Positions 1 through 12,300 are shown, counted from the stretch's first letter. The stretch is DNA of 64,000 nt from Mytilus edulis (GCF_963676685.1 NC_092353.1:10255734-10319733), one strand, 5' to 3'. The notes: generated by a model not told the origin, from the sequence alone. Made by a program: numbers and translations.

Positions 1-1053
1 CAGTTTGGGTAATTATTTATTCATATATATTTATCTTTGTTGTACAAGTACTTCTATGTCAGTTATAGGTAAACATAATAAGGTTTCAATGGGGACAGTT
101 AATAAATCTGTGAAAACAATCCAATTTTTTTTGTGAAAAGAGTTCAGGTGCAATAAGGGAGATAACTATCATTCTATACATTTTATTTTTGTAGCACTGT
201 CAGGTAGTTACAATCTGTGAATTAACATACATTTGTTTGTGTCTTCTGTGTGTTGTAACATTAGTCATCCCAGTTCTTATCCTTTTGTAAAGGATATACT
301 TCCCTTGTCTAATGAATTCACAATATTATGAAATATATAATAGGCAGTTGGTGACCTCACTTAAAATCGGTTCATTTAATCCTATAAATGACATCTTTTG
401 ACTAAAACATAATAAAGTTTGATTGAAAATGTTTTCAGTTTAACATTCTTTGCCTATATTTATACATTCATAGCATTATTGTTTTAATTATTAAACCTCT
501 GTAAACTCTTACAATGTATATAACCAGTGGGTAAACAGATGAGGGAAAACAATAGAAAATTCACTCTTATATGATGAAGTAAAAAATAATAATAATAAAA
601 CAATGTGGGTGATAATACTGATCAAAAGTTATTTCTGATCAACAATCCTACAATTTAAAGAAATTATTTGTTAAATGTGGTCATTTCGTGAATATTAGAT
701 AAAAAAAAGTCATCTGTTCAGGTTCAAAAATAAAATGATAACATAATTATATGAATGTTTAGTTTTATTTTAATCTTATTTTATTGTTACTTTTTACCAG
801 AGCATTTTAATGTGAATTTATTATTAATAGCATCCCTGCTAAAAAGAGACACACAGAGAAAAGAGTAAAATTTCTGTGTTTACAGGGGAGGTAATATTTT
901 GTCACTAGATTTCCCATTTTTGCTATATATAGTACCCACATTTTAAAGGGTTTGATTTTTGTGGCCTTTTAATAGAAATAGTAATGAAATTATTAGCTTC
1001 ATCAACTGCAAAAAAAAGTATATCACAAAGACCAATTTGTATGCCCCTGTCGC
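1..1053. other. AT-rich sequence, no gene seen
   Basis: No exon with credible splice sites and no recognisable repeat was found. It is probably an intron of, or sequence upstream of, the + strand gene whose last exons lie at 3.5-5.2 kb. Confidence 0.4.
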
Positions 1054-2054
1054 AGAGTATGGGCTATAAGTGTTACCCTTGTCTGTCTGTAAATCAGTAT
1101 GTAAGTCCCATATGGTTCCTGTTCTCTAACAGAGTATGGGCTATAAGTGTTACCCTTGTCTGTCTGTAAATCAGTATGTAAGTCCCATATGGTTCCTGTT
1201 CTCTAACAGAGTATGGGCTATAAGTGTTACCCTTGTCTGTCTGTAAATCAGTATGTAAGTCCCATATGGTTCCTGTTCTCTAACAGAGTATGGGCTATAA
1301 GTGTTACCCTTGTCTGTCTGTAAATCAGTATGTAAGTCCCATATGGTTCCTGTTCTCTAACAGAGTATGGGCTATAAGTGTTACCCTTGTCTGTCTGTAA
1401 ATCAGTATGTAAGTCCCATATGGTTCCTGTTCTCTAACAGAGTATGGGCTATAAGTGTTACCCTTGTCTGTCTGTAAATCAGTATGTAAGTCCCATATGG
1501 TTCCTGTTCTCTAACAGAGTATGGGCTATAAGTGTTACCCTTGTCTGTCTGTAAATCAGTATGTAAGTCCCATATGGTTCCTGTTCTCTAACAGAGTATG
1601 GGCTATAAGTGTTACCCTTGTCTGTCTGTAAATCAGTATGTAAGTCCCATATGGTTCCTGTTCTCTAACAGAGTATGGGCTATAAGTGTCACCCTTGTCT
1701 GTCTGTAAATCAGTATGTAAGTCCCATATGGTTCCTCTTCTCTAACAGAGTATAGGCTACAAGTGTTACCCTTGTCTGTCTGTAAATCAGTATGTAAGTC
1801 CCATATGGTTCCTCTTCTCTAACAGAGTATGGGCTATAAGTGTTACCCTTGTCTGTCTGTAAATCAGTATGTAAGTCCCATATGGTTCCTCTTCTCTAAC
1901 AGAGTATAGGCTACAAGTGTTACCCTTGTCTGTCTGTAAATCAGTATGTAAGTCCCATATGGTTCCTCTTCTCTAACAGAGTATGGGCTATAAGTGTTAC
2001 CCTTGTCTGTCTGTAAATCAGTATGTAAGTCCCATATGGTTCCTCTTCTCTAAC
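1054..2054 (+). repeat. Tandem array, 13 copies of a 77-bp unit
   Basis: The unit starts AGAGTATGGGCTATAAG and recurs exactly every 77 bp from 1054; the array ends at 2054, so there are 13 units. The first eight are essentially identical. The last five carry CCTCTTCTC in place of CCTGTTCTC, and units at 1747 and 1901 read TATAGGCTACAAG while their neighbours read TATGGGCTATAAG, so the distal end has a two-unit (154-bp) higher-order alternation. Each unit holds a pyrimidine tract ending CTCTAACAG, a 45-nt segment open in one frame, and a strong 5' splice-site-like sequence TAT|GTAAGT. It may be a minisatellite grown from an exon-intron segment. Confidence 0.95.
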
Positions 2055-3512
2055 AGAAATTGGCCTCAACCAAAGGTAATGAAACTTATACACAATGCTC
2101 ATTACCACAAAATTGATATCTAGTTTGATTTTGAGTGATTTAATTTTTACTCTTCTTTAGTTTATATGTCCTTTTATATTTTATATATAGCCTGAGCATT
2201 GTCCCGTCCCATGGACACCTTCTCCATTTATTTATTTTGTAAAGAATTAATCATGTAAAAACATCAATTTTCCTTTTCTCCCTCAGAAAGAATTTGTCTG
2301 GAATGTAATAAAAAAAAAAGTCATGCCTCATCTAGCATTTTTAATAAAAAAAAATAGAATGAAGACACATTTTATTTATACAAATGAAATATAAAATACT
2401 GCTTTGATTGACTTTGTAGAATATATAGGTGGAATAAACCGTGGCCATCTATTGTCCACATACATGACCAGTAAGTTCCTGTAGAGAACTACATTTATAG
2501 GAAAGGGGGTCATTTATAATTAATATTGTTAGTCTTTGATGGTTTATAGAATGTTTTTGGAGATATGGTTGCTTCTTTGAAAAATTCTATTGTAAATAGA
2601 TTCATTCTTTTTTCTTATCTTTTGGGGGATGAAGGTTCACTGATTTTAAAATTTATTTATTTCCAATTGAATTTATTTCTGATAATTTGAACTTTTTTTT
2701 AATTAGATATTAGATTTTATTTAAAATGAAGTTAATAGATACTAATTAATTAGGTCTAATGATAGCTACAAAACCAACATCAATATAACAGGCCAACTGT
2801 TTGATAAGGGACCTTTGGATTTGAATATTCCTTAGAGATCATTATTTTTAATATTTTACTTTTTATAATATCTGTGAAAAATAATTTGTGTTAGCACTCT
2901 CAGTTTTGCTTCTGAAATTGTTTTAACTGTCCCATCAAATAATTAATGCTTTACAGAAGTAAAAATTAATGAATGTTTACAATTATTGAAAAATGTTTCA
3001 TTAATGATATTTTAAAACAAAATGTTATTTTGAAAAAATAAAAACAATGTCAAGTATAAGAGAATTCCTAACACTGATCCCTATGTAGAAGATACTTATA
3101 TATGTGTTTTATCCTTGTGTTGAATGTTATAAACATATTAATACCAGTTGTATTTCAGTCTCCTTTTGGTATACCAGGAATTTATTGACACCTGAATAGT
3201 TAAATTATTGAAGACAAGTAACACAAAATTCCAAGTTCAACAAAATAACTTGGATCTGTATTAGAAAGGCTGTAAGTCCATCTGCTTCTAATAATGATTT
3301 AATTGTACTGTGCTCTTTGTAATTAGAAGAAAACTTTTGAAGAGCAATTTTACTATCAGAAAAATATAAGCCATTCTGCTCATTTACTCAATGAAAGGTG
3401 TGTCTACATATGTTAAAAATGATAAATTCCTGGTATACCAAACAACATTCCCAATTTAACCTTGTGTATGTGTGTATTATATTGCTTACCATGTGTTGTG
3501 TGTTTGTTGCAG
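2055..3512. other. Presumed intron, no gene seen
   Basis: AT-rich sequence between the tandem array and the exon at 3513. A pyrimidine tract ending CTCAG occurs near 2285, but no convincing donor follows it. The 3' end (TGTTTGTTGCAG) is a good acceptor for the next exon. Confidence 0.4.
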
Positions 3513-3578
3513 TGCTAATTTTGGCAAAAAACAAGTAGATACATTCGTACCCCTCCAGCCTTTACCATCCGTCAAAAG
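3513..3578 (+). CDS. Penultimate coding exon, unrecognised protein
   Basis: A 66-nt exon bounded by acceptor TTGTTGCAG and donor AAAAG|GTACAA. It is read as one nucleotide, 21 codons and two nucleotides, giving a peptide that begins ANFGKKQVDTFVPLQ and ends PLPSVK. The two trailing bases (AG) combine with the first base of the exon at 5108 to give Arg and an uninterrupted frame, which supports the pair. I do not recognise the family. The entering intron is phase 2, so more 5' exons are expected, but none was identified here. Confidence 0.6.
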
Positions 3579-5107
3579 GTACAATATCTTTCTTATTAGC
3601 ATGAATTTGTAGTATAATCTTTTAGCATGCACATTACCTCTTTCACATGTTATACTTTGTTTTTTTTACTGTGATTCTTTATTGCATGTTCCTCTTGATA
3701 TACAATTTATTTATGTTAACAGTCTTTTTCCTAAGGCCACTGGGGTTTTCGAACTGGTGGCAATTTGAATACTGCATTTTCTTACTTTGCTATGCTCTTT
3801 TTTGAAAAATAAGAAATTTTAAAATCTTGGTGAATGTAACATATATTTTTCATCTAACTTTTGACTACTTAACTTCTTACTTCTTTGTGAAACTTTTGTT
3901 CTTCAGTGTATTATTATAGCATGATCGACATCTGCATGGTTTATAGAAGTTTACAGTATATAAATATTGTTCTAGAGACTCATTTCTATTGGTAGTGTAT
4001 AGTGATTGTTTATTTTGTACAAGCACACTCATGCTTGTGATCATATAATGTATCTCTATTTGAAAACAGAACTCAAGGCAAAGATCTCAGACAAATAGTA
4101 CCATTTGATAGGATTATGCTAATTGTTCAATTATGTTAAATTTCTATTATTGTAGCCCAAAAAGTTAAGGCACAAAAGTTAAAACCAATTTTTACCAGGA
4201 CGCTGAAGGTACTCAGACAGTGGGGAGCATTTATAATGTCGGCATAAACATACTTCTTTTCTTTATTATATATCACTTCCAACAGTAACTTTTGTTTTAA
4301 TCAGATTAGTTAATTATACTGTATCTAAATGCAACTATAAGAATTAATTTATATTGCAATAATTCAAGTTAAATTAAGCTATACATTTTACAATTAATAG
4401 TCATAATTTTAGTTTGATTTTAATGCAGAAAGAATTGTAAAAGCTTTTATTCAATACTTTTGTCCAACTTATTCAAATTATTTTACACTTCACACTTTGG
4501 TTTTTATTACCTGAATGTTTAATTGGGCATATCTTAACATTACAGGATAACTGCCAAATTATTGGGGGGGGGGGGACCCAAAAATATGAAAATTGAGTTA
4601 TCTGCCCCTTTTATGTTCATGGTATCTTTTCTGCAGAACTTAATGTTGCTTTACAATGCCTTTTCACAGTTGCTAAAGATGATAGTTTGTCCCATTTAAC
4701 AAACAACAGAACCACATTGTCTTTTGAGTATTTTTGTTATGCTGTTTGCATCAACATGAGCTTGGAAATAAAATATTGACATAGCAAATTGATATCCATT
4801 AAGGAATGTTTACAAAGATTTATATTATTAATATATCCAATATATAATTACATATCTGTGTGTCTCATGATGATATGACTGTGTTAACAAGTTAAATGTT
4901 GTTTTGGATAATTAACAAATCTGTTTATTAACCTTATTTGTATTTTTTAAAAATATATATTTCTTTCAAAATTAAATTTTAATAACCATTTCTGATGCAT
5001 TTTTTATTTAGAATAAAGTAAGGAAAAACTATAAACACCAGTACATAAAAATTGCAAAGTAATTGTAATCAGAAAGCTTTTACTAACTAGTTTAATTTTT
5101 TATATAG

Positions 5108-5249
5108 AGACACGTTTAGAGAAGTAGAGAAAAGAAAACAGAAAGAAAATGAAATCAATGTAGTGAAAAACTTAGACGTATGGAAACCTGCCACACCACT
5201 GAACATTATACAACATAACGAGGAAGTGGCTGCTGCCACCAAAAAGTAA
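5108..5249 (+). CDS. Terminal coding exon, unrecognised protein
   Basis: The exon follows an acceptor (TTTTTATATAG) and runs 46 codons to a TAA at 5247-5249. The peptide is charged and probably helical at its start (DTFREVEKRKQKENE), continues through VWKPATPLN, and ends EEVAAATKK. Its frame matches the exon at 3513 exactly. A poly(A) signal AATAAA lies at 5491-5496, about 240 nt past the stop. The charged, low-complexity C-terminus gives no family assignment. The two exons supply only the last 68 or so residues. Confidence 0.65.
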
Positions 5250-7660
5250 TGATGTGCTACCACTGCCATGTCATCTGTTTTGGCTGCCATTCATATAGCA
5301 ATGTTCTGCCATAGTTTTCCTATCAGTATTATGACATCCTATTAGATATTTTTCTTACTTACATGGCATCATGAAATAATATTGTATTTTTGATATTGAA
5401 TGAAATGCTTATGCTACATTGATTATATATTTCCTCAAAGCTTGAAAAGAAATAGAAAATTCTTTCTACATGTTTTTCTTAATCAAATCTAATAAATCAT
5501 TTGGTGCAATGCATTTTGCTTTAGACTATCAGTATTTCTTTTTTCAAATTTTAAAATGCCAACTAAGATGTATGTAAAATTATTTACGAAATGATTTCAT
5601 ATATAGACTTTTTTCATGATAGAATACTGCCATATATCTATAAGTAAGGTAATTCATGTTTTTTTCAAAGAACTATAAACTAATTCTCACATAGATTTTG
5701 GTTGTTAGTGTCAAATTAGTGCTCACAATGACAGTGGCATAGTATATGTTGTCAGTTTCTGTGTAACCTTCAAATATCTTCCATCTGCTATCCTTTTGAA
5801 TACTGCCCTTTTGAAACGTTATACCTATTCTAAATTGTCCTTTTCATGAAAATTCCTTTCTATTTTAAAATTTCTGTTTGAATCTTTATATTTTATAGCT
5901 CACAGATTTTAATACCAAAATGCACAATAGTAACATTATCCTTGTATTCATAAAATACAAATTTACTTCTATGATTTGCTCAATTATTTATATAATTATA
6001 TACGATATTTATGTGTTTATATAAGATATATGCCATGTATGATTGATTCAATTTTGTGATAAATGTTTTACACAGTTTATATTGAGATATGTAGATGTTG
6101 TTTTGAAACAGAAAATCTGTCTACACCAAGAGAATGAACTTTATGTTGTGATAAAATATTATTTTTGTTCAAATATGGAATTTCGTGTTTGTTATTGAAA
6201 TATTACAAATTAGGAAAAGAAAAAGACAAGGTTCTGTCTTCCCTAGATGACTTGGATTTGAGTATTTGGCCATACTAGCTTAAACATTTTTCAGACCAGT
6301 TTTTTACATACAAATAATAGTTACCTTCAACAATGCACCATGGTTTTCATATTGACACAGTAATCACAAATGGTCTTTAAATTGTACTTATTTCTAATAT
6401 ATTCGTTAATGAAGTTCAAAAACCAATTTTTTTTATTTTTTTTTCATTCTGGAAAAAGAAACATATGATCAAACAAGATATTTTAATATGAAGCCTGAGA
6501 CATATGGATTTTTATAAAGTGACATCAGTATGTGAAATAAATGTTATGTTTCTGAAGAAATCAATGTTATATGTTTCATGACAATTGATGTTTTGTTAAC
6601 GTTATCAGTATTTGAATATTGATATTACAATCTTATATCTATTTTTTTCTTTTTTATAATCGAAAATATTACTTCAGTTTGAATTCTGAGAAAAAACAAA
6701 TCCTAATTTATTCTGTCAGAATGCTCTATAGAATATGATTTAAAATCTTGTGTGTTGAATAACTTATTTGATTTTATAATATCTGCTTTTATTATGCAAT
6801 ATCTTTTTTATAATCATCAGTATTAAAGCTTGTATGTGATATATTTTATAATGATGTATGTTACAGGGTTTGCTATAAAGATAGAGCTCAATATTATCAA
6901 AATTTACAATTTGTGAGAATTATGCATTTCAAATCAGTTTGTTTTAATTTAGAAATGTTGTTTTTTTTGTGTCATGTTTACATAGATGTGATATATTTAC
7001 ATGTTTGTGTTGTTGTTTTAAATAAATATTATCAACCTATATTTTATAATTTTAAACTATGCTGTTATTTATATATAAGAATCTGTGATATATTATACCA
7101 TTCTTTACAATGTAGTTTGTTTGTATGCTTTTGGAAAGTAACTTTCACTGATAATTTTCATAAATATATTTTTTTTATCGATATTGAAGTTAAAAGCCTG
7201 AACTGGCTCCACTCAACTTAAAACTTATGTTTGTTTAAGTTCAAATGAAAGAAAGTTAATAACATTTATCAGAAAAACATTTTGTTGATGACATTATATA
7301 TATTCCTAAATATTTCTATCAAATTGATAAAAATTGAAGGAATTTGTTAGAAAAATGTGGATACTTCTTTAACTGACATAGGTCACTAAATTCTTTTCTT
7401 TAAAACAATTTTGCTTGAATATTTGTCACTATCTTTGACAATGTATTTTTATTATGTATCTTATGGCTTATTATCATATGGCTTCAATCATTTTATTCTT
7501 TATTAAAATTTTAAAAAAATCAGAAAATTCTTGTTTTGAATAATAATAACAAATGACTCAGTCTGGAAATTAAGTAAGTTGGACTATCTTAGAAATTTTA
7601 GATGGCAATTGTTTTGAGCTTGATTTATTTGTCTATGACTGATGTGGCTAGTTATCGTAT
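5250..7660. other. 3' UTR then intergenic AT-rich DNA
   Basis: The first few hundred bases are the likely 3' UTR of the + strand gene (AATAAA at 5491). Beyond that I see only AT-rich sequence. The longest open frame (6913-7221) has the biased Phe/Tyr/Ile/Leu composition expected of chance translation of AT-rich DNA. Confidence 0.45.
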
Positions 7661-7664
7661 TTAT

Positions 7665-7800
7665 ATATGAAATGAAGAAGAGTTAGTATGATTGCAAATG
7701 AGACAATTCTAGCAAAGATCCAATGATGTAGGAGGTTAGCAACTATTGGTCACAGTATGACCTCTAGCAATATTCAAAACCCATACCCCTAGAATAGTTT
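7665..7800 (+). repeat. Diverged copy of a short interspersed repeat
   Basis: Contains ATGATTGCAAATGAGACAA, then GGTCACAGTATGACCT and AAAACCCATACC. These match, with drift, the element at 16196-16416 (ATGATTGCCAATGAGACAA, GGTCACCGTACGGCCT, AAAGCCCATACC). A further copy in the opposite orientation is at 54700-55045. Non-coding and SINE-sized; class not established. Confidence 0.7.
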
Positions 7801-10064
7801 GTATATGGATATATTTGATTTCAACCTGAACTTAGATAGCAATAGTAAAAGTTTAAAAACTGCATCAATGATGTGGGATTTAATAAAGCAATTCACCCCT
7901 TTATTGTTGTTTTAATAAATTCTTCTATTTAGAAAAATCTAAATCCATACAATGATTTATAAAAGTAGGTATTACAAATGACTTGTAATATTTCAAATTT
8001 TATGCACACAAAAAGTGGCTGCATGGTAGATGTAAAAATTGCTTACCTGCTACAACTCAAGTTTTTATTATAAACTTCATAGATTGTTATGAAACCTGGA
8101 CAGAAGCTAATATATAATTACATCTAAAGAAAAAGTTGTATTTTACTGATTATGAACTCTCTTTTAACGTCAGCATTACACTTTAACACTGTCAGCAGCA
8201 TCACAGGAGAGACAATGGTCCCCCCTTTTTTTCTAAATTTTAGATAAATATTTTCTTGGTATCAAACCTGACACCAAAACCAAATCTTAATCATTACAAA
8301 AAATTAAGATAACTAAAGATGAGCGAAAACTACCTCTGGTAATATTGTTCAGTGTAAACATTTCCATCTAGCATGGTTAACCTGTACCCATTTTCATTGT
8401 TCAATGTATGACTAGATCAGATTGTTGTGAAGTAATATAAATTGATCTACTTGTACTGCATGAGATGCGCATATGGACATGGTTAAATGATATCAATATA
8501 ACTAAAATTCATTTTATTTGTCCACTAAATGCATAAAAGATGAGGATTTTGATATAAACCATAACCTATAGTTTAAGAATCTCGTCAGTCTTTTGTTTTA
8601 TCTTAGTTAAGTTTTTGTAAATTTGGGAAATTTGGCATTTGTGTCAGTTTTTTGGTATTAATCGGTTTAAAAATTTTATTAGGGACTTTTCATTAAAAAT
8701 TTTCCTCGGAGTTTAGTATTTTTGTGATTTAACTTTTTTTATCATCTTCGTGTAATAGTAGGTCTATATTCTTTAAAGTCATAAGAAACCTCAAATTAAA
8801 AAAATAATGCATATGTTTTTTATAACTCTATGGATAGTTTTCATTATAAAACTTATGTGCATATACTTTTTTTCTGAAGAAAATTCTTTAATTTGTTCAT
8901 ATTTAGAAGAAGTTTACTTTATTTAAATTGCTTCCTTCAAGGAAGCAATTTCCGACATATTTTCTGTATGTAAAGTGACCTCAGTGTGACCAATCTCGCA
9001 AAAATCTGGTGATCGCAATACGCATGGATGGCCTTAGAATAAACTATTATCTGATTGTACATGTTAAACACGTTCTAAATATCCATGCTTTTTTGTTGAT
9101 TATTGACAGGTGACAATCGTTAAACTTCCTATTGTTCGTTATCTATTTTTATTTTTACTTTTTTTGTCTTCCTTTTCGATTAATGAGATTTAAACAAACG
9201 ACTGTTACCTATATTATTTTGCTCATGCTTAGTTGATTAATAGCGTTTGACTTTGTCAGTGTTTAATATATGGACTTCCCCTTTTTAATTTACCTCGGAG
9301 TTTCCGGGTCTATTGTAAAACTATTTTATAATTTTTTGTTAAAATCACAGGTGTTTATTTGGAGCTTCCAAAGAGCATTGAGAGGATTCGCATAAAGAGA
9401 GAAATACCCGTAGATCATGTTATCATTATTTAACACACAGCTTGTAAGATTTATGGTATACAAATATACAATGTGTTGAGAAACACAGTTTAGTAACTCG
9501 TGACTTCATATCAGACTTATGCAAACATTTGACAATCTAACTTAAAAGACATTTAAAAGTACATGTAAATATGCAACTTTGTAGCCAAATAAAACAAAGA
9601 GCTCAAATTTATGGCTGTAGATAAAACATACAAGGTTACAGTTCATTAAATTAAATCCAATAGAGTATTCTTTGGTGGACGTTCAAGATTTATTTTTATT
9701 TTCATAAATGTATGTCGGTGGACATAATTTATATAAAAGTGCTTCTACACCTTATATTCCGTGAGAAAACTGGCTACCAATCTTTTTTGCACATGCGACA
9801 TCAACACTTGGTCAACAACAAACAAAATTGTTGTAAATTTACTCAATAATTTTAAGTATGGTGAAATAACCGCATTTTAAGCAAGTTGCAATTCGTTCTG
9901 ATGCTGCGCTAAAACCTAAAATAAAATTGAAAAAATATTTTCAAAAATCATATTAAAAAGTAAAATCACAAAAATACTGAAGTCCGAGTATATTTTTTTT
10001 ATGAAATACCGAAAATTTACACTTTCTTCATACATATTTCTGTTTAAAATGGTTTTTTATTTAT
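7801..10064. other. Intergenic AT-rich DNA
   Basis: No gene seen. 8640-8740 is a worn copy of the repeat at 30276-30510 (shared TTAGGGACTTT and TTTTCCTCGGAGTT). A short perfect palindrome at 8925-8951 is listed separately. AATAAA-type signals on the - strand near 9690 could serve the TRIM-like gene. Confidence 0.4.
8925..8951. repeat. Perfect 13-bp inverted repeat, 1-nt spacer
   Basis: AAATTGCTTCCTT at 8925-8937 is followed by C and its exact reverse complement at 8939-8951. It could be a relic terminus of a foldback element. Confidence 0.85.
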
Positions 10065-11759
10065 TCAGTTTTGAACATGGTAAACATAAACGCACTCCCC
10101 TCCATTACTTGTCAGTGCTAGCTCATTAGTTCTGTTGTTGAAATTTACATGAGAAACACTCGCTATTCCATCCTTTTCTGTCAGTACAGTATTTCGTTCG
10201 CCAGATCTCAGTTTCCATAGTGTATTTGTATTAGGCTCACAAACATATACACCACCAGACGCGTCGCTTGCAATATGACAACTGTTATTTATATCGCCGG
10301 TTTTATAATATACCGCGTTTTCTCCAATAACCGATACCTCTGAAATTTCGTTCCGGTTCTTGTGAGTGCAGATGAACGAATCGCTGCGAAAATTCATGCA
10401 CATATCACTTATATCCGTTTTCAAAGGAATTGATTTTAATATTTCACCCTCAAAGTTTATTGAACAAATATAAGTTGAGTCTTTTCCTTTGATACAGCAC
10501 TGGATACACACCCATATCTGGAAGCCTTTTCCAAATATAAATGAACACTCGCTATGTTGACATGTATCTTTTCCAACCAGACTGTCAATGCATGGTCGAA
10601 TATATTTCCTGTCTGTTGTGATTGATTGCACATCAACGACAACTATCGGTAGTTTGTTCTTACAAGTGACTAAAACACGCGATTTCTCAAAAGAACACAA
10701 CTGGTTGGGTTCCTCGGGTAGTGATATCGAAACTCGCCCAGTTTTCCCAGATTTAATATCGAAAATGCTAAGTTTGTATTTTGAATCCCATTTTGATTCT
10801 GTTAAAACGATTCGATTGTCTTCAGTAAAGCAACATGCACCAAATATAAACCCTTTAGTTGGCGTTAGTGTCTGCATTTTGGTTGCTGTTATAAATTCTG
10901 TAGATATTTTGCAATGAACATGTAATTTTGTTTCGTTTAGCAAGGAATGATCGGTATATCCTGTTCCTTCTAATGAGGAGATTAAATCTGTCAATTTCCT
11001 TGTAAAATTTGCTGGTATCATGTTAAGTTGAATTGATTCAAGTTCTTGATTTGTTTTTGCAATGTCGTTTTCGTTGGCATCCTGTATTGGCCTGAGGTGG
11101 TGCAACATTAGAAAGATATGTGTTTGATTAGATCTATAATTAAGGTGAACTGCTGTTTCAATATTTGAATCTAAATCACTTTGTAATGTTTTTAACTTGG
11201 TCTCAATTTCTGATATTTTGTGATTCTGTTGGCTAAATCTGCATAATACCCCTTTCTCTATTTGATCTAACTTTCCATTAACTAACTCACGAATTTTCAA
11301 AATTTCATTGAGAATTGAGGTCTTTTGTTGATGCAATTGTTTAGAACGATTTGATATTTTGAACACGACATCATTTGCTTGTATGTTCAATCGTTTCAAA
11401 CTTTCTTGTAAACTTTTTAAAGCAAGTCCATCCTTTAATTCCTCAGAAGCCTTTTCTATTGATTGTACATTTTTACATTTGCTGTGAAAGTCAGATATAC
11501 ACTTCTGACATAATACCTTTCCATGACATTTACAGAAAGCTTTTAATTCTTGGCCGGCATGGCGACGGCATATCTTTATAACAGTCCTGTCCATTATTGA
11601 AATTTTATGAATGTCATTCACTTTATGAGGAGTTGCAAATTTTCTATGGACTTTCCCGCATGGTTCGCATAATGCTTCCGAACAATCATAGCACCATAAA
11701 CTTGCCTTATTCTTCTCATTGTCTCTTAGACAGGCTGTGCAATTCTTTGACTCTTGCAT
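10065..11759 (-). CDS. RING-less TRIM-like protein, two B-boxes
   Basis: 564 residues from the ATG at 11757-11759. B-box 1 has Cys7, Cys10, Cys23, Cys26, Cys31, Cys34, His38 and His45; B-box 2 has Cys64, His67, Cys76, Cys78, Cys84, Cys87 and His92. A long helical, coiled-coil-like stretch follows (about 100-220), then a beta-rich C-terminal half (about 275-564) that looks like an NHL/WD-type propeller. There is no N-terminal RING, so E3 ligase activity is not expected from this chain alone. Many such proteins occur in bivalves and are often discussed as immune or scaffold proteins; the role here is inference. The frame opens 5' of the ATG only through a 3' splice site (ATTCATTTCAG, exon edge 11761), so the coding region is one exon behind a 5' UTR intron. 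AATAAA at 10060-10065 overlaps the stop codon on the - strand. Confidence 0.9.
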   Translation of the reverse strand: MQESKNCTACLRDNEKNKASLWCYDCSEALCEPCGKVHRKFATPHKVNDIHKISIMDRTVIKICRRHAGQELKAFCKCHGKVLCQKCISDFHSKCKNVQSIEKASEELKDGLALKSLQESLKRLNIQANDVVFKISNRSKQLHQQKTSILNEILKIRELVNGKLDQIEKGVLCRFSQQNHKISEIETKLKTLQSDLDSNIETAVHLNYRSNQTHIFLMLHHLRPIQDANENDIAKTNQELESIQLNMIPANFTRKLTDLISSLEGTGYTDHSLLNETKLHVHCKISTEFITATKMQTLTPTKGFIFGACCFTEDNRIVLTESKWDSKYKLSIFDIKSGKTGRVSISLPEEPNQLCSFEKSRVLVTCKNKLPIVVVDVQSITTDRKYIRPCIDSLVGKDTCQHSECSFIFGKGFQIWVCIQCCIKGKDSTYICSINFEGEILKSIPLKTDISDMCMNFRSDSFICTHKNRNEISEVSVIGENAVYYKTGDINNSCHIASDASGGVYVCEPNTNTLWKLRSGERNTVLTEKDGIASVSHVNFNNRTNELALTSNGGECVYVYHVQN

Positions 11760-12129
11760 TTCTGAAATGAATTCCAATGTTTTTAGCTAATAGAAAATTT
11801 AGAAGTTCAAAGAGTATTCCCATACCAATTTAGATATTCAACACAAAGCAAAATTTGCATTATTAAACAGTTCATATGTGGACATATATATAAATATATA
11901 ATGATTTATTACAACCATTTTCATTTAACACAGTAATGTTTCAAAACAGTGGATTTTTTTGTTAACATATTATGAATCTATATGTTGTATAAAATATTTA
12001 TAAATGGAAAAAATGTCACACTAACCACATATTCGATCATATTTTTGCGTCTTAAACATTTGTTCCGAAGTGACACAGGTACATCATAATACACAGCTAA
12101 AGTAATTATAATTTATTATAATTACTTAC

Positions 12130-12300
12130 CTTCTACAGAGATCCTGCAAGTACTTTTATCTAATATTCCGTGTATTCAAATATGAGTCCAGTTGTGTGCC
12201 AAATTAATTACCGATATGTTTGTATTTACATGTACCACGATACAAATTGTATTTTAATTGTACAGTGACGTCAACGTAAGGAGATTTCAAGTGTAGATAT
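12130..12300 (-). other. Candidate 5' UTR exon of the TRIM-like gene
   Basis: On the - strand, CTGTAGAAG|GTAAGTAAT places a strong 5' splice site with the exon edge at 12130. This would pair with the acceptor at 11762-11763 across a roughly 370-nt intron. The 5' end (12300) is a guess. The donor overlaps a perfect 12-bp hairpin (arms 12100-12111 and 12116-12127, loop TTTA). Confidence 0.5.

Noticed and set aside
1054..2054. CRISPR-like periodic array
   Set aside because: Units are contiguous 77-bp copies with no unique spacers, in eukaryotic DNA.
2271..2310. Possible exon after CTCCCTCAG near 2285
   Set aside because: Good acceptor, but the only nearby donor is weak and would leave an 18-nt exon.
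6913..7221. 102-codon + strand open frame
   Set aside because: Very hydrophobic, AT-driven composition, no motif, no splice context; probably chance.
10588..10917. + strand open frames opposite the TRIM-like gene
   Set aside because: Antisense shadows of a well-supported coding exon; the same applies to frames opposite 21878-24650.
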